DNA of 64,000 bases from Atopsyche davidsoni (lineage: Eukaryota; Arthropoda; Insecta; Trichoptera; Hydrobiosidae). The notes beneath the pieces are model-generated. The model was not told the origin of the DNA and did no database searches. It was given only the letters and a program-made list of their open reading frames with translations. Positions within the stretch are counted from its first letter, which is position 1; each line of letters opens with the position of its first letter. Position numbers and translations under genes: made by a program. The stretch is taken from positions 10,578,001-10,642,000 of the forward strand of contig JAILWY010000009.1 of assembly GCA_022113835.1 (NCBI GenBank), written 5' to 3'. Positions 1 to 12,671 of the stretch are shown here, one piece after another.

Positions 1-2604
1 TTTACGGACAATCATTTTTTTTCTTTCAGACAATAATTAAACTTTTGTTTTGTAAAGTAACAATATTTTTCAATAAATTAGTTTGATCTTGCTATCAAAC
101 TTAATCAATAGATATCATACAATATATTAACTATTATCAATGTGGAAAAAAAATGTTAAGAAACACAAACATATCGATCGTTTGATCATTTTAAATAAAT
201 ATTAAAACGATCAACAAATAACAGTACAGATTATAAGTAGTAAAAAAATACGAATATATACAAAAATAAACATATTTACAAAACAAATTAAAAATGACCC
301 ATATAATACATGCAATCAAAACAATATACATGTATGCAAACTTCATCGAAATTATGTCAAAAAAATTATAAATAATCAAATATTACATTTTTGAATTTAT
401 TATCTGAAGTCAAAACCATCCTACCGGTAAAGATGGTTGAATAAATTTGCATACATAGAATACATTGAATACAACGACTACAGAACATGCAGATCTAGAG
501 AAACGGTTAAGAAGAGTTTTCCTGTGACACATAAATTAGAATAAATACATATCATGGAGAATATTTATGTACTGATAATAGGACGATACCCTTTTCGCCC
601 CATGCAAAATAGTACACCTCAATTCGTTCTATCAATAAGACAAGATCGAATTAATTATCACATGGTTCCCGAGCATTGAAGACGTGTGTTATTTTTTTGT
701 TATAAAATATGGATTGTTAAAGTATGCCAATCTATGTAGCTATGTGTGTGTTTTTGTATACTTTACGTTCAATTCAATATTACATTAATTTATTTTTCGA
801 ATAATGCAATATTTAATCAAAAACTTCTTTATTTTATTATTTGATATCGGTTAATGAAGCCGAATGTCGAAATAACATTGAACTCACATGTAAAATTATG
901 CAGAACGAATTATGGTAACTTTTCCCTGGGCCGCTTGGCGTTTGACCCAGCACGGGCCCTGAACAGAATAGACAAATGGCCTCACGTAAAATAGATCAGT
1001 GTTATAACAAAACTTTTAAATAGCCAACTAATCTGCCATATGTTTTCATTCCGATAATGGCTTCGTTCAAGGTGTTAAAGGCGCTTTTCTCTTCGGATAT
1101 GTTCTGAAGTTCGCGTACTTCCTAGAAACTTGAAAACGTTTACCTTTAGACTGAAATCTAATATAACGTGTTTGGAAAAACGATAAAGTTGCGATGCAAA
1201 TTTCTCACGCCGAACCAATATTCTGTGCTAGACTTTAAATAGCTTATTAAAATATTTTTACGGTATGAATACAAAACTTTTGCGTCTTGCAAAAATATAT
1301 ATTTCTAAAATAATTTAATTTTTTTGTTATATTTGCAATTCACTTTTCACAGATAAATTATTTGAGTTTATCGGTAAGCAATCAATTTCAAATGTTTAGA
1401 TGAATTCACAAAACTTGCTGCAACAACTAGTAACATTTAATAGGAAGTCCCCCCTATGAAGCTAAAAAACAGCACACTGACACATCGATATCATCCAAAA
1501 GCCTCGGTATCTTAAGTGGTCATAAGTTGATATTCTGGGTTTTATTTTCTTCATTCGTAAAAGCGGTCATGTGAAGCGTAAAAAATATCCTCTGTCAGCA
1601 AAAAAAAAATTCAACAAACATGCGCAGGCGACGTGTCTTTATGCAAAACGTGTAGAATATTATTAAGCGTGAAGCACAGTAAAGTATCAAATATAAATGT
1701 ACAAAGAACTCATTGTTTGCACGTTTGTATTATTCCAAAATAATGAAAGTTTGTGAACCATTTAAAAAAGAAAATATTGTATGGACTTCAATACTTTGGA
1801 GCGTATAAAACTTGCTCGCTTTGAAAGTTATCGCATTTAACAGTAACACCGTAACGCCATTTCGCTAGACTACTCAAGCTGCTCGCGTTATTTTAAATAT
1901 TTTAATCCAAAACACAATTTGTCAATTAGGCGGCAGGTCCTCGGCGGGGCGCTCCGGACGGCGGCTTTTATCGTTCAGGAAACGTGAAGAAGTAAGAAGC
2001 TTCAGTTACAAAACACATACATAGACAGATGGTGTTGCGTAAAAGCGGAATGAAAGGTGTACGATTGTGAAAGGCAGAACAATCAGAGATATAGATGGGC
2101 TGCGAGTGAGGGTTATTTTGCTTTCATTTGCTCGGAGCTCAGAAATTGTTTTTTTACTATGTAAAGATATAATACCAAAAACAAAATGCATCATTAAATT
2201 TAAATGTTAATGAGCATTTTTTTTGTACAGTAAAAAATACTTCTTTTTAGAGTTATACACAAGAGTGTGACAGTTAAATTAAAAAAAAAAATGATGTATT
2301 CAAAAGTACACCTGAAAACATATTTAATAGTTATCTCAGATTCGAAAACTTACAAGTACATTAATTGCGATGAAATAGAAAACAATAATATTAATATTTG
2401 AAAGCGTTACAAGGGCGGCGACTGAGACCTGATAGCTTCAGCAGCCAGAAGAATGCCGAGCATGCGGGTTGACCGCAAATCTATGCGACTCAGTCCGTTT
2501 CCGCTCGCGAGCAATGAGGAATAACCCTTCTCACAGCCGGGAATGCCTATCCCGGGGTTGTGGCGATCTGAAGTATGTGAGTCGTGTGGAAATGTGCCTT
2601 GTAC
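1..2604 (-). other. Intron 5 (5' part)
   Basis: The intron starts at 2604 with GTACAA. The first 200 bases (2604-2405) are GC-rich and structured (see the separate entry); beyond that the DNA is AT-rich. I looked for the next receptor exon (LDLVL…GEWYL…CCPEPY) on the minus strand and saw none. Small GC-rich islets occur at about 925-965 and 1925-1985. Nothing else is recognisable. Confidence 0.85.
2405..2604 (-). other. GC-rich, structured, open-frame segment just downstream of exon 5
   Basis: Directly after the exon 5 donor the composition stays near exon level for about 200 nt, then falls sharply. The receptor reading frame stays open for 65 codons (through [14 protein letters not shown] and [10 protein letters not shown]) to a TAA at 2409-2407. 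The segment has self-complementary elements: the perfect palindrome GCTCGCGAGC at 2503-2512 and the 7-bp inverted pair CGACTCA/TGAGTCG at 2486-2492 and 2578-2584. It could be a conserved editing-site complementary or splicing-control structure, or the tail of a truncated, intron-retaining isoform. No homology was recognised in the extra peptide. Confidence 0.4.
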
Positions 2605-2785
2605 CTGATTGCCGTCATAGGTCCAGCTACCGAACTTCATGTCACAGTGTTGGTCGTCAAAGGGGAACCAAGTGATGTCTATCTTGCATGTGCTCTTGAA
2701 GATACCAGGAGGAACGTACAAGCAACTGCCGTTGTGTTTGACCACAACGTTTGTGTGGTACGTCCCGTCGAAACCTTCGTCTGCA
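2605..2785 (-). CDS. nAChRalpha6: Exon 5: loop E, Cys-loop and loop B of nAChR alpha6
   Basis: This 181-nt exon is one base completing Ser plus 60 codons, from [20 protein letters not shown] to SWTYDGNQ. It holds loop E (CLYVPPG, about residues 21-27), the Cys-loop (Cys33 and Cys47, 13 residues between, with the WFPFD core), loop B (GSWTYDG, Trp54) and an NGS sequon at residue 18. These are binding and gating elements of every cys-loop receptor subunit. The acceptor is GCGCTAACAG (AG at 2787-2786) and the donor CAG|GTACAA at 2604. The donor is weaker than the others, and the frame remains open for 65 codons past it. Drosophila alpha6 transcripts undergo A-to-I editing around exons 5 and 6. 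The next exon (expected to begin LDLVL) is not in this window. Confidence 0.97.
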
Positions 2786-4540
2786 CTGTTAGCGCACAAC
2801 ACAAATCATGTTAACCAGCTCTTACAAATGGTCGGTCAAACAACAATTACAAGAATATTCCTCTCGGCACTCAGCCACCGGGGCCGCTCTCGTGACTGAG
2901 GTGACTATTGCAATGCTCAGTCAATCAATGCAAAAGGAACTCCTATTACATATTTCATGACAATAAAACTTATCTATACTATTTATAAGTGTCTTATCTT
3001 TAAGATATTTTACTTTTACTGGTATAAACATTTTATTTTTAATTTACACTCAATTTATTTTGTTTTTACTTGCGAAGAGTATTGTGATGTTTTTTTATTT
3101 ATTGGAAATTCATTATGCTGTCAAATATTATAGCATTGATGAGTACCTATCATCAACAAATAACAATTTTAATCAGCATAACTATTGTCTCCGTCCTTCC
3201 CAGCAAAAAAAACAACAAAACGTTCTCCGCTCGTTTTTTATGACTAAATCCAGATGATTATTTACTCAGGATATTTTATTGATTTGTGTTAATAAAGTGT
3301 CTGCCGGTAATCAGTGCGGTTCTTCTGGGACTGTTTTTATTAGTCCCGCTGACTGGGGGGTCTGATGTCGTCTCGCCTCTCTCGCTCTCACGCTGGCCGC
3401 GGCGGTCCGAAGAGGGCCTAACGATGATGGATCTTTACAACTATTGCACTTGGAAATGTCAACCCGAGACAAATTGTAGCCCAAAAGTATTTTAGGCCCC
3501 GATTACGAATTAACCTCGGCCAAACGTAATTTCCATCCGCCCGAAAGACCCTCCCTGATAGCTCGCTATTTAATTAAATTTATTGTTTAGGCTATAAACT
3601 ATTTAATTTAAAAGGTTTTTATTGGTATTTTGATGATATTTTAGTGCAGAAAGCGAATAAATCTCGCGTCGTCTTGAATTTTCCATCAAGAGTTAATTAT
3701 TCACAAGGGCATGTTTGTCCCGATGTGGAGCACGTTTATCTTAATCTATTACACAGTGTGAGGGGGAAGCTCCGCCGGCAGCTTTATCGTGTCTCGATAA
3801 ATGATGCACGGGAGGCCAGCGCCGGGGCCCGCGCGTCAATAAGTGATGCGGCGCGGCCGCCCAATCAACAAGCCGGGCGCTGCCTTCACTGCAAATCTGA
3901 AGGGAAGGAATATCGCCTCACTGCCACAAAACGGTTATATTTTTCTACTTCGCTTAACGAATCGCAAGAAATTGTCACTGTTCTGCAGAGTCGCCGCAGC
4001 GAACGTTTTTTTTTGTTGGGTGGAGTCAACTTCGATAGCTTTTTGTACCGCAGTGCTGAAGTTTGCGCTATTTTATATTTTAAAAGGACTGACTCAAGCG
4101 GGGACTTCTGATAGCGAATCGCAAAAGCTCTCGCCATTCTTGGGTGGAATTTCCTCGGGTATATCAGTACGGCTTTACTAGGCGGAAAATAAGGGTGAAG
4201 AAAATGTACCGCTATCCGCCAAGAAGTTGAAAGAAAATTTATGGCGCTCAAGTCACACGGCAGTGTCAACCTGCTGAAATATCTAGTCACAGGAAGAAAA
4301 TTTAATAGGAGAAAAGGTATTATTTTCAATTGAATTTTTTTTAGAAGAATTTTTTATTTTATTTTATATTTTTGTAACAGTTTTTTTAATACAAGGAGTT
4401 TATATTTTTAATATTATTATTGAAAATAAATTTATTTAAAATTGTTAATATGACCCCTTAACATGGTGGATCGGAGATCTGAACGACGTTTCAATACCGA
4501 CATGTAAACAACGGAAGAGTATGTGGCAGTGCTCGCTTGA

Positions 4541-4590
4541 CCCAGATAGACCGCTCGGCCGAGGAGGGGATCGAACCCTCCGCGCCCTCA
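4541..4590 (-). repeat. tRNA-like fragment with the T-arm ahead of a D-arm/box A motif
   Basis: On the minus strand, 4581-4563 reads GGAGGGTTCGATCCCCTCC: a 6-bp stem with a TTCGATC loop, like a tRNA T-arm and pol III box B. It is followed at once (4562-4551) by TCGGCCGAGCGG, then TCTA, resembling the D-arm and box A of tRNA-Leu/Ser. The order is the reverse of a normal tRNA, so this is not an intact tRNA gene. The likeliest explanation is the junction of two truncated tRNA-derived SINE copies, or chance similarity in a GC-rich island. Confidence 0.35.
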
Positions 4591-5199
4591 GGTGGGCGGC
4601 CGCCCCGGCAAACTTTCCGGGACAAATGAGCTTTGTTTGTGCAAAATACTCTCTTACAAACGGTTCGGTGAAAGCTCCAATCCTGCTTTTTTTGGCGACA
4701 TTAATATCCTGATGGCAAAAACGGCATTACAATACAAATAAAAAGTCTATTGAGAACCTCCTTGTCTAACTTCGCGCTGCACACCTTCAGTTTTATCATA
4801 TCTTTGAGTGTTGTGCGTCTTCCGGAAAAAAAGAGCTTCGTTTACTTTGGAGCCGTTTTTTTTCGTTTCGGATTAAAAAAATTCAAATAAAATTATTAAC
4901 GAGTGGAAACGTGCTATTTTTTCTTTTGATATTCTCTGCGTGCAAAATTCTTTCGTATTTAACGAGCAAACGTGTCGTAACAGTTTCGATCCGCATTAGA
5001 AGGCGTCTCGGGCGAGAAGACGCACTCGGAGACGCGCTCGGAGAGGAGAGAAGAGGAGAGAGGCGAGGCGAGCCTCGGCGGCCCCCGAGGCGGCGGGCCA
5101 GTGTGGCCCACAACAACGACTCGATCTCATACATATTACCACCGTAGAAACTCAACTGAGTGTTTTAGTTTCTCTTTAACCGCCGGCCGGCTCTCGCAG

Positions 5200-5318
5200 T
5201 AGGAAACTCGGCCCCCGGCGCACCCGGCCGTGAGGCGCGCGTCGGGAAGGGAGCGACCGCGGCCGCGAGGCAGTCTCGCTCGATTCCCTCCGCGCGCCTC
5301 CCAGCGAGGCGTTTCCTA
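5200..5318. repeat. GC-rich imperfect inverted repeat
   Basis: Three pairs of arms nest around a centre near 5265: TAGGAAAC (5200-5207) with GTTTCCTA (5311-5318); GAGGCGCGCG (5232-5241) with CGCGCGCCTC (5291-5300); and 5244-5256 with 5276-5288 (11 of 13 bases pair). The RNA could fold into a long hairpin about 119 nt across with internal loops. No target-site duplication or transposon ends were obvious. It sits in the most GC-rich island of intron 4. Confidence 0.5.
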
Positions 5319-8300
5319 TTGTAGAGTCGACGCATTCTTATTTATGTGTTTAAGTTTAAGCATTTTACATCACTAGAAAGAGTTCAAAATAAAGCATTGA
5401 TATATTCTACAGAATTTTAAGCGATGGATTTTGTGTTTAATGGATGATTTTTAAGCTTCTTAAGAGTAAAAATACAGTATCGAGAATGCGATGATTCAGT
5501 TTGAAGAATATAATAATAGATATATGAGATAACATTATCTACAAGTACGGTATTATATAGTATTGAAAGAAATCATTCTCGGTTAACTACATAGTTACTA
5601 ATGCGGCGACAGCTCTCTTCGGGAACGATGTTCTGTGAATAAACAATGTTAGACATACAAAGGTTCAGCGCTGTGCGCTACGGCATCTCCATCTGAAATT
5701 AATTATTTCAATACGAATTTAAATATCTGGATCATCCGTGTTCTTGAGGCTTATATTGGATGCGAGGAACGTTTACTTTTGTTAATAAACATCCCAGTAA
5801 ATTATAATATCCATGAAATATTAACCGGGAACAGGATCTGCTTTGAACATCTTACAGAGAATGGAATGATAATATACTCAACAAAAACGATCACTGGGCT
5901 ATTCTCATTAAAATGTATGCAGCTTTAAAAAAAATTAAAATTTAATACAGTCCAAGTCGATTTATGAATTTATTATTTTATTTGTTCATTTTGTATTTTA
6001 TTATATTTCTTTAGTTAAATTTTTATTTGTTGTAAATTTTATTTTTAAAATAAGTAAGATTCAATACGTAAATATTCAAAATCACTAAAAGTGAAAATTC
6101 TAAATTTTATCGTAAATATTACAGTACAAAGTTTTACTCAAAAATTATATTAATTTTTCATTTTCTCTTGTCAAAACTGAGACAGTTACGAAAATAATCT
6201 AATATATTACCCGTACTGGGAACTCTCATGTTCCAGGGCTTCGAGTGAAATATTTCATATACCAAAGCAGTTCAAAGCCTCACCATTCAATGTAATCTAA
6301 CAAGTAAAGGAAACTGCTTTTACACGTTTAGTTCTAACTTTGTATCAGAACAAAAAGCTTTATACAGCTTAAAGGTGTAAGAGCTTCCGCCGAACATCGC
6401 GCGCGGTGTTAAACTGTACATTATACGTCGCGACGCCTTGAGATATTACCCCGGGAGGCACACTTAACCGGCTGCCGCACTTCACGTTATCAATTATTGT
6501 TTTATTAAAATTATATATTGCAGGAAATTCTACAACAGTATACGTATGAGTAGACGATTAACTCGCATAGGTTGTCAGACTAAAAATGTTAGCTTCCCTG
6601 CATGAATAAGTAGCTCGCAGCCCGGGCGAGATATTTAATAAGGGAGCTGCGCGCATAAGTGTTGACTCAATACTTAATCTAATTTATAACAGGCCGGCTA
6701 GACATTGATCGATGTTCGAGAGAGGACGAGGCCCCACTCCGTCGTGAGTAACAAAACGGTCTCTTTTATTATTTGCACTGGTTTTTGTCTGCCATATTAA
6801 AAGCCCCATTAAAGTGAAAAACTTTGTCATCCGTCTTTAAGGCACACCTGTGAGAAAGTACTCAGGAATGAATATAAACAGGAGCGGGAGAGCCGAGAAA
6901 GCTGGGGGCGTTCGTACTAGCTAACTATAAAACGCCATTGTTCTTGCCTGCCAGGCCGGGCCAGGATCAACCTTCCGCGGGACAACAAAGAAAACATGGG
7001 CTTAATGGCCTATATAATTGCAATAAAAACTCCACAATATGAACCTGACTTAAATAAATGCTGATCAAAAACAGGGATTCGTTAGCGCTTTATACGTGGA
7101 CACATACTCTCTGATTTTTTAAGGATTTTTTCATTGTTTACTTGATAATTTATTATAAAATAAGCGAGAGGCCCTGATACTGCTTCTCCATCGAAGAAGT
7201 ATTTACTGCAACTTTGCCAATTGAGGCATACTGTAAATCAAGAATCGAGATGAAAAATATTGAAGCCAGCAAAAGTTATCATCGTTTGAATATAATTTAT
7301 CCAGAGAGCCAAAGGGAAATGTGATTTACAGCCTCAAACGAAATCTAGAGAGGATTCGAGGGAAAAAATCTTATCACTTCAATGACTTTTTTGAATTGCG
7401 CAATTTTCCTGGTAAGTAAGTGCCTTTAATGAACAATATTTTTATATTTCTTTAACGAATAATATCAACAAAAAAAAATACTTATTTGTATGCCAACAAC
7501 ATTTTTAATGAGATTATCCGAGCACTCATATTTTATTAACATAATTAATAAATAATACTTAAAATCATATTAAAATAACTAAAGAAACGAGAACCACGAA
7601 GAGGTTTTTTGCTGCAAATAACAAGTTAGTATAATCATATACACAATAGTTTAAGATATTGTTAACACAAATTGAAGAGGTAACATTCTCGTAAAAGCGA
7701 AGACAAATTTGTTTCAGAGACACAAACGGATACTGTCAACAGAAAGGAGTACATTCTGTTTACTCGTGCGGTTCGGACACCGGCACCGGTGCACCTGCGA
7801 AAAGGGGAGGCCCGCGAGGACGGGGAGCTGCAAACACGCCTTCGCGGACTGGGACATTTAATGAAAACCTCTCCTGTATTTCACATACTCTGTAAATGCG
7901 CGATACGCACTTCTTACAATGCTGAATAACTCTAAGAGACATGTATTATATTTCGAAAGTAACAGTTATAAAAATCCATTGATACTTAATTTTTTATTAC
8001 AATGTTTTATATTCTACATCACACAAAACACTATCTAAGAATATTTTTAAGTAAATGTGAAACGGTAGCACAGTTACAGTGAAAGCAAAACAATATGAAA
8101 GTTTCAATGCAGAACGCTGGGCTGTGCCAAATGCACATTATAAATTGTGCAGTCGCTGGCCCGTTACTTATGTGACAATATCGATAAAGAATGTGCCAAT
8201 TTCAGTCTATAACGGAAACACAACGAATGTGTTGTTTTCAACATTGGTTTTGTTCCGGCTTATTCTTATGTATTTAATGTTTGTGACATGTATGAATATA

Positions 8301-8449
8301 ATTGAGAAGAAAAGATTACCACATTGATAATCGCATTATTCTGTTTAGCGTATCTGGCATTTATCAACAGAGTTTGTTGTTTATTTATGGTGCAGATTTT
8401 AAAAATACAACTTGAAACTTCCAGATAGGATAAACAGGTTAAAACGTAC

Positions 8450-8559
8450 CTGTTGTACATGAGGACGTCCGGTTTCCACAGCTTGTTCGGAGTTATCCTG
8501 AGATCCTTCACCCCTCCGTACTCCGAGTCGTTCCAGCGAAGGTTGTAGTCATTCCACTC
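8450..8559 (-). CDS. nAChRalpha6: Exon 4: loop A of the nAChR ligand-binding domain
   Basis: This 110-nt exon is 36 codons from EWNDYNLRWN to KPDVLMYN, plus two bases (AG) that complete a Ser codon with exon 5. It contains WKPDVLMYN, the loop A block whose Tyr (residue 35 of the exon) sits in the principal agonist-binding face, and an NDS glycosylation sequon at residues 10-12. The NDSEYGG reading favours alpha6; alpha7-type subunits tend to have NETEYGG. The acceptor is AATGCTTCAG (AG at 8561-8560) and the donor CAG|GTACGT begins at 8449. Phase 0 in and phase 2 out agree with the neighbouring exons. Confidence 0.97.
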
Positions 8560-9886
8560 CTGAAGCATTTAGCAATGAAAAAGAGTCCGGAGAATCTGAC
8601 CGTTACGGCTAGAGACACGAACACTACCCACATAAAGGAAGCGCTAATGACACGTACTACCGACAATCAAGCATAATCTCTTGCTCGGGGAAGCTCGCGC
8701 TGATGTTCTAACGATCTACTCTCGTCGCGGTCCTAGCGCAGAAGCGACAGCCTCAGAGAGCGCCGAGTGTGGACAGAGTGGCTGAATATGGATGTCATTA
8801 ACGCGTCTCGTGTGAATAGTACTGAGTTTTATGTATTCAAAAAATATAATATGTCAAAACGAAAAAACAAATCTATCAATTATAAAATGAAAAATACCTC
8901 CTCGATTCATACGAATATTTTGGACTCATTTAGGATTACGAATACACACTATTTGTATATTTTCAATACAAGAGATACGAGTAGCAAAATATTCGCAAAT
9001 CAAATAGTACACTGGCACTGCATGTGTTATTCAAATGATAGAAATTGAAGGCAGATATTTGAAATAATGAAAGTGTATCTTCATTCGTGTAAGTTAATAG
9101 TGAAGAGTATGCGTGTGTGATGTGCTGTGGAGAAGATGCGTGGCTCTGAAGTGTTCACGGACAAGAAGGCAACAGGGTGAAGCTCGGCTACGGGGCGTCA
9201 GAAACGGAGGGGTGGCTACTGACCAGGCGTGGACGGGCTCGGCACACGAGGTGCCTGAACACTCGCTAACGGAGGTCGGGTGTGAAACTAACCTACAAAA
9301 CACTTATGTGAAATACCATACCAAATGTTTTAATTTCAATATCTCCTTATTAAGATATCTTTCAAAAATGTAAAAATGAGCTACAATTAAAAAAAACTTA
9401 TCCATTGTTGACATGTAAATTTGCCGCAACATAGTTATTTTAATACTAGAGCTCATTTTGCTTTTTATATTTATGAAAATTAACAATTAATAATCTTAAC
9501 TTTATTACTAGGATATAACCAAAATAAAATAAGTAATCGTGCAAACAGAAAAATAAACATTGATTGTACATGCTCAATACAGAACTTAATCTTGAAAATT
9601 GTATTTTCTCAAATCGATGGTGAATGTGGCTATAATTTGCCGAATGACAGTAATTCTTGGAATATTTTCTAAAAAATAAAATAACACACGCGAAAGTATT
9701 TATTATTTTATGAAAATAATATGAATAATTAGTGAAAAAATACAAGTCAACATTGAAGAGTCTACAACAACATACGTGCTTGCGGATAGAGAAGACAGTA
9801 AAAGCTCTAAGCGTGCAGGACGGCTACGGGAGTGGCGCGGAGGCTCGAGAGGGACGGGCAGGACGACAGAAGGACGGCGGCTAGGC

Positions 9887-9930
9887 AGGCAGAGGGCAGG
9901 CAGAGGACAGGCAGAGGGCAGGCTGAGGGC
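9887..9930 (+). repeat. 11-bp tandem repeat, four copies
   Basis: The unit AGGCAGAGGGC is repeated four times head to tail (9887, 9898, 9909 and 9920) with single-base changes in the second and fourth copies. It lies in a GC-rich island that also holds GCC-rich sequence at 9975-10020. ORFs over it are compositional artefacts. Confidence 0.85.
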
Positions 9931-12002
9931 AGCTCTCTTCGCAAGACTTGTTCTGTAAAGGAATGGCTGTTGGGCCCCCATGGCCGCCGCCGCCCCGCCG
10001 GGCGGGAACGCTGCCGGCCATGGTGAGCAAAATCAGTAAGTGTGTCTTTGGTTTGTGGTTTAGTTTCATTTGTTAAGTTTTTGGATATTTATTACAATTG
10101 ATGTGTTTAGTGGAAGTTTATTTAATTAATTGCACCGCCGTATATACTATCAGAATTTATCAATTACACTCCATGTGGACCCCAAGATTAAAATTGATGA
10201 CAATTTATCATGCGTTCGATAATAAGACCGGATGCGCAGCGCTGGCAACCCTGACCGAGTGTCGGGGTGAGTGCGCAGAGTTGAATTATCGAAAGTGTTA
10301 AATTATCATTCGGGTGAACACCGTTCGGCCAAATCTCAGTTTGAGTGATATGAATAAACAAAACACGTTTGGTACTCGTGACTATTTCATCGACAACGGT
10401 CAGAAGATTCTGCGTTGAAAAATGTTCATGTTTATTCTGCTCGTTACTGATATTTGAAATTTTGGTAAAACCATGACATTTATGCAAATATTCGATAAAA
10501 TTTTGAAAACATGTTAAAAAATAACACTTGCAAAATAAATACAAATTATCATTCCCGGACAATCCCATATTAAATAATTTTTAATATTTACAATTTTCAA
10601 ACTAAATAAAATTTGATTTTTAAAAGTAAACTATGGCTTTTTACTTCTATTTTGACTAACATATCATCTGAAACAGGCACGAGGATAATAAAGGAAATAG
10701 AAATATGTTAAAATCTAAATCAATTCGGCGGTCAGAAGATTTAATTTTATTTCTTATTTTATACATTATAGTTATTTAAAATATATCTTACACACAGGGC
10801 AGCTTGTTTATTTGTAGTAACAAAAAATCGATAAGTATTGGTATAAAAAACAACTCTTCGTCAATTAATATTATAAAAAATTAACACCGCAGAATTGCCT
10901 AAATACACTAATGTAATATTTACATATCTTTCAATATATGTAATCAATCATTTCACATTCGATTGGTCTAAAAAAATTTGAAATATTAAAATTAATCTTA
11001 TAGAGTATATTTCAAATATATATAAATTTAATAATAATTGTTCATCACACATTAGCTACTGAAATACCTACTTATAGATAAATGCATTGAAAAGTCATGC
11101 CTTAGAATATATAATGAGTTAACATCTGCAAACGGTTCATTTGACTAGAACAGCACAATATTTATACTAACGTTCCTAAGTAATAAAATTATTATATAGA
11201 TCTCTCTTGTGAAATCTAATTTCCTGGTAAATCTTTCGAATGAGCTATCGGAAGTCAAAACTACGACTGCAATAACTTTTACATATTAATTCCCCGTCTA
11301 AAGGGTACAATTTCCTCCTTGTACATTGTTGTTGATATTGTTTTTGCGCTAAGTGTTAAGCTGGCCGGTCGCCGCCTGAGTTTCATTTCTTTCGCCCAAT
11401 ACTTACTCGCGGCAGCTGTCGCTAAGGGAACGCAACTTTCGAGATAATTTTTGTTTTCAGCAAAAATACACGTACAGAAAGCGTATTTTATACAATAACT
11501 TCAAATATTTTGTATATTAGAATGTTACAAAAACTTTAAGCTATAAGAATCCAACTTTACAAATTATTTCTCAAAACGAGAGATAATACAAAATAATAAA
11601 TGAAAGATTCAATAATCAAAGTATAGTCAGTCTATTTTGTTATAAAATATTTTTTTTTACTATTTCTCTAAATTAGTAAAATTTTTAAAACGCCTATTTC
11701 AAACTTATTTGTAGATAACCTGAAATAAGCCTAACAAAAAATGGATGGACGTCAAAAGAAAACGCCGGGAAAACCCCTCCCTTCTTTTTAATTAAATGCA
11801 TCCCTTAAAGCCACAAGCACTCTAGAATTTAAACGACTGCTTAGGCAGAAACAAACAAAAAGTCTCGCGTCCTAGTTGGAAATAAAGGACAGAATACAAA
11901 TTACCTTAATAAATGAAATATTTGATCTTAATATTTAATATGAAAATGAACATTTAACATGTATGTTTTTTTTACTTTGCATTTTTTTTATTTTTCGGTA
12001 TT

Positions 12003-12055
12003 ACTTATATATAAATATATATATATATATTTATACGTATATATTTATATATATA
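12003..12055. repeat. TA-rich microsatellite
   Basis: An interrupted run of alternating T and A, with one ACGT interruption. It lies in the intron about 0.6 kb downstream of the LLITNIW exon 3. Confidence 0.85.
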
Positions 12056-12671
12056 GCTGCAATCGTTTAAGGACCAATACTTCTATTTTTACATTTTTCA
12101 ACGATTTTGCATTTGATTCACAATTCTAATCTGTCTTGTAGCGAGTACCAAAAGCGTTAGTAAAAAGATTCACGTATGCAGTTTACTTTTATCTCCAATG
12201 ACCTTAAAAATAAATAGTTCTATAGAAGAATATCTCTTGATAATAAAAATCTAGTTAAAATAAGAGTGTATCTTTAACTACCTTCCTACTTAAAATGTAA
12301 TACTACTTATAATTAAATCATTCCTCTATAATGATGCCTTCTGTCTTTGAAGATTTTGAATGTTTTAGTTATTAATGAATGTATTTAAAATATTTTCTTC
12401 CTAGTCATCTCCAAATTGGATAATGTCTAGTCATTGTATATTATATCTGTTTTATCATTTGATAATATACACACTCACAAAAAGCATCATATTTTCTTAA
12501 ATCGTATGCCTAGAAAATATACTTTTGAATTACCAATCTTATCGAAGTATAAAAATCAAGTAAAAACAGAAGATTATATTTTTCAGCCGATGCTAAATTG
12601 AGTCTGATGAACTGCCGTGTGCGTAAACAATATAGAGGTTTTTATCACACGTATTTGTCATGTACACTTAC

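Larger units (their letters stand above)
2786..8449 (-). other. Intron 4
   Basis: The intron runs 5,664 nt from GTACGT at 8449 to AG at 2786. It is mostly AT-rich, with islands of higher GC at about 3290-3500, 3640-4180, 4480-4640 (tRNA-like fragments), 4980-5340 (inverted repeat), 6380-6480, 6590-6990 and 7740-7860. ORFs of 60-155 codons inside these islands lack recognisable domains, exon-like boundaries or a credible start, and I do not call them genes. Confidence 0.8.
8560..12671 (-). other. Intron between the LLITNIW exon 3 and exon 4
   Basis: This intron is 4,112 nt, from GTAAGT at 12671 to AG at 8560. A moderately GC-rich stretch at about 8580-8780 lies just upstream of exon 4, and others at 9110-9290 and 9780-10030. 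A (TA)-rich microsatellite lies at about 12003-12055, about 0.6 kb downstream of exon 3. The rest is AT-rich with no recognisable gene. Confidence 0.8.

Noticed and set aside
2469..2899. Plus-strand ORFs over exon 5
   Set aside because: Antisense shadows of the receptor exon.
3286..3495. Plus-strand ORF with a hydrophobic N-terminus and a Cys-containing tail, resembling a small secreted peptide
   Set aside because: It begins at GTG, not ATG. There is no acceptor or upstream exon that would supply a start, and the peptide matches no family I recognise. It lies inside intron 4 on the opposite strand.
3644..4111. 155-codon plus-strand ORF
   Set aside because: The longest open frame in the window, but it has no ATG at its start, no recognisable motif and no splice context. 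It is a chance frame in a GC-richer island of intron 4.
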